The notes beneath the pieces are model-generated. The model was given only the letters and a program-made list of their open reading frames with translations. It searched no databases and was not told where the DNA came from. Positions 1 through 5,760 of a stretch of DNA of 8,396 bases are shown one piece after another. The stretch's first letter is position 1; every line of letters starts with the position of its first letter. A program made the translations under genes and the position numbers. The stretch is from Dehalococcoidia bacterium (GTDB taxonomy: Bacteria; Chloroflexota; Dehalococcoidia; JACVQG01; JAHKAY01), in the NCBI GenBank assembly GCA_030744635.1, contig JASLQE010000239.1:1-8396 (forward strand), written 5' to 3'.

Positions 1-594
1 CATGTGCACCCCCTGGTGGCCGGACGCATGGAGTACGCCTCCATCGTGGGGGGTTGCGCCGGTTGCGCCAGTGTGGAGGGGGCCAGGTTGGCGGGCAGGC
101 CTCCGGTGGGCACCATGCCCCATGCCCTCATCATCTGCTACGGGGATACGGTGGCGGCCACCATCGCCTTTGACCGCCATATGCCCCCCGATGTGCGCCG
201 CATTTCCCTGGTGGATACCTTCAAAGACGAGGCGGAGGAGAGCCTGCGGGTGGCCCGTGCCCTCAAAGAGCGTCTGCATGGCGTCAGGCTGGATACCCCC
301 TCGGAGCGGGGCCGGGTTACGGTGGAACTGGTGAAAGAGGTGCGGGTACGGCTGGACCAGGCGGGCTTCCCCTGGGTGGACATCGTGGTCTCCGGCGGCC
401 TGGACCCGGAGCGGATCCGTATGTTCGGGGAGGCAGGTGCCCCCGTGGTCTCCTTCGGGGTGGGCCACCACATCTCCGGGGCGTCCCCCCTTGATTTCAC
501 CGCCGACCTCCACGAGATAGAGGGAATGCCCATCGCCAAGCGGGGCCGCATCCCCGGCCTCACCGACAACCCCCACCTCAAGCGGGTGATATAG
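1..594 (+). CDS. pncB: Nicotinate phosphoribosyltransferase, C-terminal part (5' end outside window)
   Basis: The enzyme makes nicotinate mononucleotide from nicotinate and PRPP, the entry step of the Preiss-Handler NAD salvage pathway in the cytosol. The reading frame is open from base 1 (His-Val-His-Pro) to a TAG at 592-594, so the true start lies upstream; the GTG at 4 is internal. About 197 residues are present, roughly half of the usual ~390 of the short archaeal/Chloroflexi-type family. Visible family blocks, numbered from the codon at 4, are: GRMEYASIVGGCAGCAS with EGARLAG (8-31), VGTMPHALI (35-43), LVDTFKDEAEES (69-80), VRLDTPSERG (94-103), the phosphate-binding-like VSGGLDPERI (129-138), FGVGHHIS (151-158), and a closing AKRGRIPG. 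The gene converges on the reductase gene at 669 with 74 bp between them. The enzyme class is clear. Quinolinate phosphoribosyltransferase is a related fold but lacks these blocks. Confidence 0.9.
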   Translation, partial: HVHPLVAGRMEYASIVGGCAGCASVEGARLAGRPPVGTMPHALIICYGDTVAATIAFDRHMPPDVRRISLVDTFKDEAEESLRVARALKERLHGVRLDTPSERGRVTVELVKEVRVRLDQAGFPWVDIVVSGGLDPERIRMFGEAGAPVVSFGVGHHISGASPLDFTADLHEIEGMPIAKRGRIPGLTDNPHLKRVI

Positions 595-668
595 CCCTTC
601 AGCCTCAGGGTTTCGCCTCTGGTGGGAGGCCCGCATGTCGGCGTCATATACAGGCTGTGAGAGACTGC

Positions 669-2693
669 TTAAATCTGGCGGGCTACCAATGTCCCCTCGT
701 AGATCGCATCCATGGCCCTGCGAGGCTGCTTGGCGTCCCCCATCAGGTGCAGCTCCGGCACCTTGCCCAATAGCTGCTCATATAGCTGGTTCTGCGGGCG
801 GACCCCCACCGCCAGCACGACGGTATCCGCCTCCGCGAAGCACCGCTCCCCATCCTTCAGATATTCCACCCCCCGGGGAGTGATGCTCTTGACCTCGGCC
901 CCGGTCTCCGTTTTGACCCCCGACACCTCCAGCAGGCGGCGCATGAAGCCCCGGCGGCTAACCCCCACATCCCGGGCCAAGGAAGGGAGCATCTCCAAGA
1001 CGGTCACCTCTCTCCCCCTGCAGGTGAGCGCCAGGGCGTCCTGAGGCTCCAGCGCCTGCCAGCCTACCAGGAAAACGGCGGACTCAGCATCCATCGCCCC
1101 ATCAAGGGCCAGCAAAAGGGCGGTCTCGCACCCCGTTCCCCCTCCCCCTACCACCACCACCTTTGACCCCAGCACCACCTCACCGCCCAGCACCTGCCAC
1201 GCCTGCACCACGGTGGGCACGTCGCAGCCGGGGACCGGCGGGGTAACCGGCGCCGCCCCGGAGGCTATTACCACGGCATCGGGCGCCTCTCTTTCCACCA
1301 GCCGAGGCGTCACCTCCCGGCCCAGGCGAACCTTTACCCCCAGCTTCTTGAGCTGGTGAGCGAAGTATCCTATTGCGTTGGAGAAGTCCTCCTTGCCCGG
1401 CGGCGAGGCGGCATAGAAGAGCTGACCCCCCAGCCGGGAGGCCCTGTCATACAGGGAGACCTGGTGCCCCCGGAGGGCCAGGACCCGGGCCGCTTCCAGC
1501 CCTGCCGGGCCGCCGCCCACCACCATCACCCGCTTCTGCCGCGTGGCGGGCCGTATCCCCAACTCGTGCTCCCGCCCGCAGGCGGGGTTGATGAGGCAGG
1601 TTACCGGCTCCACATCCGTGCCCCATATGTGAGTGAACACCCGGTCATAGCAGCCCTGGCAGCAGCGGATACATGGTCGGACCTCCTCCGGCCTCCCCTG
1701 CTCTGCCTTGATGGCTATCTCGGGGTCGGCCAGCATGGCGCGGCCCAGGGCTATCATATCGGCCTGCCCTTCCCGCAGCACCCTCTCCGCCAGGGTCAGG
1801 TCGCCTATATGTGCGGTGATAACGGGCAGCTTCACCTCCCGCTTTACCGCCCTGGCCAGGTAAAGGAAGGCACCCTTGGGCGCAAACCCGGGCGTCAGGG
1901 GCAGCGAGGTGTCATGCCCCGCGGGAGAGACATGCAGCGCATCCACCCCCAGGGCCTCCAGCCCCCTGGCCACGTACCTGGCCTCCTCCAGGTGGTTGCC
2001 CCCCGGCAAGTACTCGTCCCCGGATATCTTCACCATCAGGGGATATTCGGGGCCCACCTCCGCCCGGATGGCCTGGACCACCTCCCCCAGAAGGCGGAAC
2101 CGGCCCTCTATACTGCCGCCGTAGTCGTCGGTCCTCTTGTTGGTCCGGGAGGAGAGGAACTCCCGCAGTATGTATCCGGAGTAGGCGTTAAGCTCCACCA
2201 GGTCGATGCCGGCCTCCTTGATTCGGGCCACGGCCGCGGCGAAGTTCCGTACAACATCCTTAATCTCCGGTACGGTCAGCTCCCGGCAGGTCTGCCGGGT
2301 CCAGGCGTTTTTTATCTCTGAGGCGGACGCCGCCTGGGTGCCGGTGATATCCGACCGGCTGTACGAGCCGCCGTGCAGAATGTGGAAGCCCAGTTTGGCC
2401 CCGTGTCTGTGGATGGCATCCGCCAGCTCGCGGGCAGCAGGGACGAACTCATCCTCCCAGGGGCGGAAACCGTGGAGGAAGGACTGGCCCAGGGGTTGGG
2501 TGAAGGCAGCGCTCGCCAGAATAAGTCCTACACCCCCACGGGCACGCTCCGCATAGAAGTCTACTATCTGCGGACTGTACTTCCCGTCCACATAGGTCGT
2601 GTCATACATCATACCCATAGGGGACATCACCAGCCGGTTGCGCACCTGGAGCCGGCCGATGGAGATTTCAGAAAAAAGTCGTTTCAGTTCCAC
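669..2693 (-). CDS. 2,4-dienoyl-CoA reductase-like NADH:flavin oxidoreductase (OYE family, Fe-S flavoprotein)
   Basis: A 674-aa cytosolic flavoenzyme of the FadH/BaiCD/trimethylamine-dehydrogenase-like family, which reduces activated C=C bonds with electrons passing NAD(P)H-FAD-FeS-FMN. The FMN TIM barrel spans about 1-335, with NRLVMSPMG near 19-27, SGYILREFLSSRTNKRTDDYGGS at 172-194 (Tyr174 matches the FadH catalytic Tyr) and HVSPAGH ending at His260, a candidate second catalytic residue. The cluster ligands are probably Cys341, 344, 348 and 366 (C-x2-C-x3-C-x17-C); Cys345 is an extra cysteine. The FAD Rossmann motif is VMVVGGGPAGLEAA (389-402). The NAD(P) Rossmann motif is VVVVGGGGTGCETA (512-525), followed by an insert at about 530-560. 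The GTG start at 2693-2691 has AAGGGGTG just upstream, and an in-frame TGA lies two codons further up, so no longer start exists. The divergent MFE-2-like dehydrogenase suggests acyl-CoA substrates, but the substrate cannot be read from sequence. Confidence 0.93.
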   Translation of the reverse strand: MELKRLFSEISIGRLQVRNRLVMSPMGMMYDTTYVDGKYSPQIVDFYAERARGGVGLILASAAFTQPLGQSFLHGFRPWEDEFVPAARELADAIHRHGAKLGFHILHGGSYSRSDITGTQAASASEIKNAWTRQTCRELTVPEIKDVVRNFAAAVARIKEAGIDLVELNAYSGYILREFLSSRTNKRTDDYGGSIEGRFRLLGEVVQAIRAEVGPEYPLMVKISGDEYLPGGNHLEEARYVARGLEALGVDALHVSPAGHDTSLPLTPGFAPKGAFLYLARAVKREVKLPVITAHIGDLTLAERVLREGQADMIALGRAMLADPEIAIKAEQGRPEEVRPCIRCCQGCYDRVFTHIWGTDVEPVTCLINPACGREHELGIRPATRQKRVMVVGGGPAGLEAARVLALRGHQVSLYDRASRLGGQLFYAASPPGKEDFSNAIGYFAHQLKKLGVKVRLGREVTPRLVEREAPDAVVIASGAAPVTPPVPGCDVPTVVQAWQVLGGEVVLGSKVVVVGGGGTGCETALLLALDGAMDAESAVFLVGWQALEPQDALALTCRGREVTVLEMLPSLARDVGVSRRGFMRRLLEVSGVKTETGAEVKSITPRGVEYLKDGERCFAEADTVVLAVGVRPQNQLYEQLLGKVPELHLMGDAKQPRRAMDAIYEGTLVARQI

Positions 2694-2767
2694 TCTTCAC
2701 CCCTTGTCTACGGCATCTACGGTGCGCGATGGGGTCGTTTGCCAAGCCTTTCCCGCCACCGGGGCCG

Positions 2768-2796
2768 ATGATACCCTCATGGCACCCCAGTGTCAA
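2768..2796 (-). promoter_or_regulatory. Sigma70-type promoter for the reductase gene
   Basis: Read on the reverse strand, a perfect -35 TTGACA (2796-2791) is followed after exactly 17 bp by -10 TATCAT (2773-2768, 5 of 6 consensus bases). The start point would fall near 2761, giving a leader of about 68 nt before the GTG at 2693. The location upstream of the only reverse gene here and the ideal spacing support it. No experimental evidence is available from sequence. Confidence 0.65.
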
Positions 2797-2864
2797 ACGG
2801 CCTCCACGCCGCACTCCGACGGCCTGCCTTCGATGCCCTGGTTGCCCCGGGGGCGTGCCCAACA

Positions 2865-2888
2865 TCTGGGACGCAGATTGCGTCCAGA
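2865..2888. repeat. Bulged inverted repeat, candidate operator
   Basis: Perfect 7-bp arms GGACGCA (2869-2875) and TGCGTCC (2879-2885) flank a 3-bp centre GAT. They are extended by TCT (2865-2867) and AGA (2886-2888) with one unpaired G. No T-tract follows in either direction, so it does not look like an intrinsic terminator. It lies between the reductase promoter and the SDR gene, where an operator for a shared or local regulator would be expected. Confidence 0.4.
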
Positions 2889-2922
2889 GGGCCGGACACC
2901 TTGACACCTCCGGGCGGTTGAT

Positions 2923-2940
2923 TCACCATGGTTTTGGTGA
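2923..2940. repeat. Short inverted repeat upstream of SDR gene
   Basis: Arms TCACCA (2923-2928) and TGGTGA (2935-2940) are separated by 6 bp, and the 8-bp palindrome ACCATGGT (2925-2932) overlaps it. It sits 17 bp after an isolated TTGACA (2901-2906), where a -10 element or operator would be. The arms are short and could occur by chance. Confidence 0.25.
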
Positions 2941-3015
2941 CCGGCAGGGGCTGATGGGAACGCCATGGGAAGGAGGTGAGGTAGGGCAAGCTGATTCTAA
3001 CTGGGAGGTCTGATT

Positions 3016-3951
3016 TTGGGTGACAAGCTTCAAGGAAAGAACGCGGTGGTAACCGGGGGAGGTCGTGGTATCGGCCGGGAGGTAGCCCTGGCGTTGGCGG
3101 ACGAAGGGGCCAGGGTCATGGTGGTTGACCCCGGCGTGGAGCGGGATGGCTCTGGTAAGGATACCTCGGCCGCCGATGGGGTGGTGAAGGAGATAGAGCA
3201 GCAGGGGGGCACCGCGGCCCCCGCCTACGATTCTGTGGCTGACTTCGCCGGCGCCGAGCGGATTATCATGAACTGCGTAAAGCGGTTTGGCAGCCTGGAC
3301 ATAGTCTTCAATGCGGCAGGCGTGCTGCGGGAGCGCATGATTTTCAACATGACCGAGGACGACTGGGACACGGTTATCTCTGTGCACCTGAAAGGCACCT
3401 TCAACACGTGCCGCCATGCCTGTGTAGTGATGCGGAAGCAGAAGTCCGGACGCATAATCAACGTAACCTCAGACGCCTGGCGGGGCACGGTGGGGCAGTG
3501 TAACTACGGTGCCGCCAAGGGCGGCATCGTCAGCCTTACCCGCGCCATCGCACGCGAGATGGGACGCTCTGGGGTGACCTGTAACGCCATCGCCCCCCTG
3601 GCCGCCACCCGCATGACCATGACCGAGGAGGTGAAGTCCGGGTTTAAAAGAAGGATGGAGGCCGGCATCATCACCCGGGAGCGCTACGAGGAACTGCTGG
3701 ACATGCCGGGGCCGGAGTTTGTGCCACCGGCGGCGCTGTTCCTGGCCAGTAACGCTGCCGCCAACATAAATGGCCAGGTTATCGGCATCGGCGGCGGCCA
3801 GATATCCATCTACTCGGAGCCGCTGCCGGTAAGGGTCCTCAGCAAGGACTACAAGAAACAGGGCCGCTGGACACTGGACGAGCTTATCGCCCTCGCCCCC
3901 AATATACTCCTCACCGGTTATGTGAATCCAGCCCCCCGGCAGGTGGACTGA
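3016..3951 (+). CDS. Short-chain dehydrogenase, MFE-2 3-hydroxyacyl-CoA dehydrogenase-like
   Basis: A 311-aa cytosolic NAD(P)-dependent oxidoreductase of the classical SDR family. Visible are the dinucleotide motif TGGGRGIG (13-20), Asp38 at the end of beta-2 (favouring NAD over NADP), NAAG (99-102), and the catalytic set Ser152, Tyr164, Lys168 in YGAAK. The stretch SAADGVVKEIEQQGG then YDSV (51-74), and NAAGVLRERM with EDDWD (99-118), closely resemble the (3R)-hydroxyacyl-CoA dehydrogenase domain of peroxisomal MFE-2. That suggests a beta-oxidation-type reaction; the exact substrate is inference. About 45 residues follow the usual SDR end (WTLDEL region, 285-311), longer than the ~250-aa classical norm and comparable in position to the MFE-2 tail. 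The start is TTG at 3016, preceded by GGGAGGT with a 6-nt spacer; no better start is seen. It is divergent from the dienoyl-CoA-reductase-like gene, so the two may share a pathway. Confidence 0.92.
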   Translation: MGDKLQGKNAVVTGGGRGIGREVALALADEGARVMVVDPGVERDGSGKDTSAADGVVKEIEQQGGTAAPAYDSVADFAGAERIIMNCVKRFGSLDIVFNAAGVLRERMIFNMTEDDWDTVISVHLKGTFNTCRHACVVMRKQKSGRIINVTSDAWRGTVGQCNYGAAKGGIVSLTRAIAREMGRSGVTCNAIAPLAATRMTMTEEVKSGFKRRMEAGIITRERYEELLDMPGPEFVPPAALFLASNAAANINGQVIGIGGGQISIYSEPLPVRVLSKDYKKQGRWTLDELIALAPNILLTGYVNPAPRQVD

Positions 3952-3980
3952 GGGGGGGCAGTTATCTCTACCGCAGCCTG

Positions 3981-4009
3981 TTGAAGCGGTGTGCTCCAAG
4001 TATTATACT
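3981..4009 (+). promoter_or_regulatory. Promoter for the 65-aa protein gene
   Basis: TTGAAG (3981-3986, 4 of 6) and TATACT (4004-4009, 5 of 6) are spaced by 17 bp. The start point would be near 4016, about 30 nt before the ATG at 4047. A second perfect TATAAT lies at 4012-4017 but has no matching -35. The local AT-richness stands out in this GC-rich window. Confidence 0.55.
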
Positions 4010-4032
4010 ATTATAATCACCTGATAATAGTA
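3999..4032. promoter_or_regulatory. AT-rich dyad operator overlapping -10 and start point
   Basis: A perfect 9-bp inverted repeat, TACTATTAT (4006-4014) and ATAATAGTA (4024-4032), is separated by 9 bp. The left side overlaps an 11-bp palindrome AGTATtATACT (3999-4009). TATTAT therefore occurs three times: 4001-4006, 4009-4014 and inverted at 4024-4029. The left arm covers the -10, and the predicted start point falls in the spacer. This is the position of a repressor operator rather than an RNA hairpin, because the left arm would not be transcribed from that start. Confidence 0.55.
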
Positions 4033-4046
4033 CTCAGAAGGTCACC

Positions 4047-4244
4047 ATGGTCAAAGTGAAGACCTTCACCACCGCCCTTAAAATCTTCCACACCGCCGAC
4101 GAGCTGAGCAAGTTAGACCAGGAGGTAAGCGGCTTTCTGGCCGGGGCCGGCGTCACCCGGGTGATGTCTGTGTCTGACTCAGCCACCACCGACAACACCG
4201 GGGCCACCATAGGCCTGTTACGGGTAGTGGCCTACGAAACATAG
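4047..4244 (+). CDS. Small conserved-looking protein of unknown function (65 aa)
   Basis: I do not recognise a named family with confidence. The 65-aa product has no signal peptide, membrane segment or cysteines. It reads as strand (KVKTFTTAL, 3-11), amphipathic helix (ADELSKLDQEVSGFLAG, about 17-33), strand (VTRVMSVSD, 36-44), a loop rich in Thr/Asp/Gly (45-53), and a final strand (ATIGLLRVVAYE, 53-64). This is a compact alpha/beta layout like many small cytosolic oligomeric proteins. The ATG at 4047 has AGAAGGT (4036-4042) four bases upstream. A promoter and AT-rich dyad of its own precede it, which argues for a real, regulated, monocistronic gene. It ends 57 bp from the convergent tilS stop. 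My recollection that similar short proteins occur in Chloroflexota and Clostridia is unverified. Confidence 0.75.
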   Translation: MVKVKTFTTALKIFHTADELSKLDQEVSGFLAGAGVTRVMSVSDSATTDNTGATIGLLRVVAYET

Positions 4245-4301
4245 ATGAGACTTTAGACACAGGCCATCACAACCCTACGCCGTAACCTATAGAGAAGGTG
4301 C

Positions 4302-5717
4302 CTACGCCGTCTCCCGCTGGAACTCCAGGCGCAACACCCGGCGGGTTTCAGGCGTGACCCGTACCCGCTCGTCCAGCCGCCACCCCACCACCCACAGGAT
4401 GTGCCGCGAGGAGCACACCACCGGCACCAGCCCCCGCCACGGGCGGGGTATGCGGGCATCCACCATGAAGTCCTGCAGCTTCTTGTCCCCACTCAGCCCC
4501 AGGGGGCGGAAGCGGTCACCGGGGCGGCGGGGCCGTACGGTTAGCTCCGTACCCGCTGCCTCATAGTCCATGTAAGCCACCAGGTCAGTTGAAAAATCAT
4601 CCCCAAAGCCGGGCGCGGCTACCCCCCCAGGGTTTAGTATGGTGGCAGTGACCCGCCATCCAGGGGGCCGTGACCCCCCCGGCACCTGGAGGGAGTATTC
4701 CCGTTCTAAGGGGGGCATAGGGCAGGGGGCCTCGCCCCTCCCAAGCCAGGCATGTTCCCCCAGGGTGGTCACGGTCAGCCCCCGGGGTAGGGTGAGGCGG
4801 TGGCTGCCCGGCTTATCAAGCAGCCGCAGCACCCCCTCCACATGTACCATAGCCACATCCTCCCGGCCGATAACCTCCCCCACCGCCCGTAGTAGCAGGT
4901 GCCGCTGAAGCGCCGGATGTAGCTGTCGCAGCCGCATCAGGTCCAGGGATAGCCCACCCCCTGAGCCGGTCACCACCCCCGGCCAGGCCGTTCCCACCAC
5001 CCCCTCCAGAAAGTCCGTATCACAGGTCAGGGCCTGAGCGGTGCGCAGCAATGCCTCCCACACCCGGGGATTCATACCCTGCAACAGGGGAAGCAGGCGG
5101 CCCCGGATGCGATTGCGCAGGGGTCCGGGATGCAGGTTAGAGCTGTCCTGCCGAGGGTTGAGGCGCAGCCAACCGCAGTAGGCCTCGGTCTCTCTATGTG
5201 AGGCCGCCAGCAAAGGCCGGACCAGCAGCAGGTTGGTCTCCGGTTCCGGCCCCGGCCAAAAGGCCACCGGGGCCATACCCCGCAGCCCGCGGGCACCCGC
5301 CCCCCGCACCAGGTTCATCAGCACCGTCTCCACCTGATCATCCGCGGTGTGGCCCACAGCCACCCGGCCCGCACCGACATCGCGGGCCACCCCGCCCAGG
5401 AACCGGTAACGCAACTGGCGGGCGGCCTCCTCCACGGACAGCCGGTGCCGTTGCCGGTGTGCGGGCACATCCCGCCGTTCAACCGTAAGAGGCACCCCCA
5501 GCCCCTGGCAGATATGTTCCACGAAGCGGGCATCGGCCTCCGCCTCCGCACCCCGCAGCATGTGGTCCAGGTGGGCGGCATGGAGGCCTATACCAAGCTC
5601 GCCGCAGAGCCGGTGGAGCAGATGGAGCAGGCACAACGAATCAGGGCCTCCGGATACGGCCACCACAACCATTTCTCCGGGGTGGAGCAGGCCGCGCCCC
5701 CGGATGAAGGCCAGCAC
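4302..5717 (-). CDS. tilS: tRNA(Ile)-lysidine synthetase
   Basis: TilS converts the wobble C34 of the CAU-anticodon tRNA-Ile to lysidine with ATP and lysine, so the tRNA reads AUA; it is normally essential. The product is 471 aa from GTG at 5717. Visible are the PP-loop SGGPDS (22-27), HAAHLDHMLRG (46-56), GHTADDQVETVLMNLVRG (122-139), DSSN...RNRIRGRLLP (191-210) and a C-terminal TilS domain with RPRRPGDRFRPLG...KKLQDFMVDARIPRPWR (395-428). The length is normal for the full three-part enzyme. The GTG has only GAGG upstream. No ATG/GTG/TTG lies further up before the in-frame TAA at 5786-5784, but a CTG at 5747-5745 has an ideal SD and would add ten residues that look native (LEDPPGFEAR). It is the last gene of the corC-led operon, so it depends on upstream transcription unless an internal promoter exists. 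Confidence 0.95.
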   Translation of the reverse strand: MLAFIRGRGLLHPGEMVVVAVSGGPDSLCLLHLLHRLCGELGIGLHAAHLDHMLRGAEAEADARFVEHICQGLGVPLTVERRDVPAHRQRHRLSVEEAARQLRYRFLGGVARDVGAGRVAVGHTADDQVETVLMNLVRGAGARGLRGMAPVAFWPGPEPETNLLLVRPLLAASHRETEAYCGWLRLNPRQDSSNLHPGPLRNRIRGRLLPLLQGMNPRVWEALLRTAQALTCDTDFLEGVVGTAWPGVVTGSGGGLSLDLMRLRQLHPALQRHLLLRAVGEVIGREDVAMVHVEGVLRLLDKPGSHRLTLPRGLTVTTLGEHAWLGRGEAPCPMPPLEREYSLQVPGGSRPPGWRVTATILNPGGVAAPGFGDDFSTDLVAYMDYEAAGTELTVRPRRPGDRFRPLGLSGDKKLQDFMVDARIPRPWRGLVPVVCSSRHILWVVGWRLDERVRVTPETRRVLRLEFQRETA

Positions 5718-5744
5718 CCTGGCCTCAAAGCCTGGGGGGTCCTC

Positions 5745-5760
5745 CAGGCTATACCTCCTT
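5745..5760 (-). promoter_or_regulatory. Strong SD followed by a CTG codon in frame with tilS
   Basis: On the reverse strand AAGGAGGT (5760-5753) is followed by five bases and then CTG (5747-5745), which is in frame with tilS. The spacer contains the TAG stop of the phosphatase gene, so termination and re-initiation would be coupled. The conventional GTG start is 36 nt further on. Either CTG initiates a 481-aa TilS, or the SD serves the GTG at unusually long distance. Confidence 0.4.

Larger units (their letters stand above)
2694..3015. other. Divergent intergenic regulatory region between reductase and SDR genes
   Basis: These 322 bp lie between two divergently read genes. The reductase side holds a near-consensus promoter (2768-2796), a leader of about 68 nt and a 7-bp direct repeat TCTACGG at 2707-2713 and 2716-2722 (9-bp period). 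The middle holds a bulged inverted repeat (2865-2888). The SDR side holds an isolated TTGACA (2901-2906) without a good -10, a 6-bp inverted repeat (2923-2940), an unused strong SD match (AAGGAGGTGA near 2970-2979) and the real SD GGGAGGT (3003-3009). Short open frames cross the region on both strands, but none has convincing protein character, so I call no gene here. Confidence 0.7.

Noticed and set aside
600..657. Possible bidirectional terminator between the convergent pncB and reductase genes
   Set aside because: GCCTC/GAGGC (615-619/626-630) and an outer CAGCCT/AGGCTG (600-605/652-657) can pair, but the stems are only 5-6 bp and no T-tract follows on either strand.
1356..2321. Long forward open frame (321 codons) opposite the reductase gene
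   Set aside because: It lies entirely antisense to a well-supported flavoenzyme gene. The translation is rich in Pro/Gly/His/Arg with no domain, as expected for a shadow frame in GC-rich DNA.
2901..2929. Forward promoter for the SDR gene using TTGACA at 2901-2906
   Set aside because: The -35 is perfect, but the hexamer 17 bp downstream (CACCAT) matches only 3 of 6, and 16- or 18-bp spacings are no better. I see no convincing -10, so I do not call it.
2729..3013. Forward 94-codon open frame ending just before the SDR start
   Set aside because: Its position suggested a leader peptide or upstream gene. The translation is Pro/Gly/Arg-rich and unstructured, no SD precedes its ATG, and it runs across the reductase promoter.
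3970..3990. Hairpin ACCGC/GCGGT after the SDR gene as a terminator
   Set aside because: A 5-bp stem with an 11-nt loop and no T-run is too weak. It also overlaps the -35 of the next promoter.
3469..3999. Reverse open frame opposite the end of the SDR gene
   Set aside because: It is antisense to the conserved SDR catalytic region, has no recognizable domain, and is explained by codon bias of the real gene.
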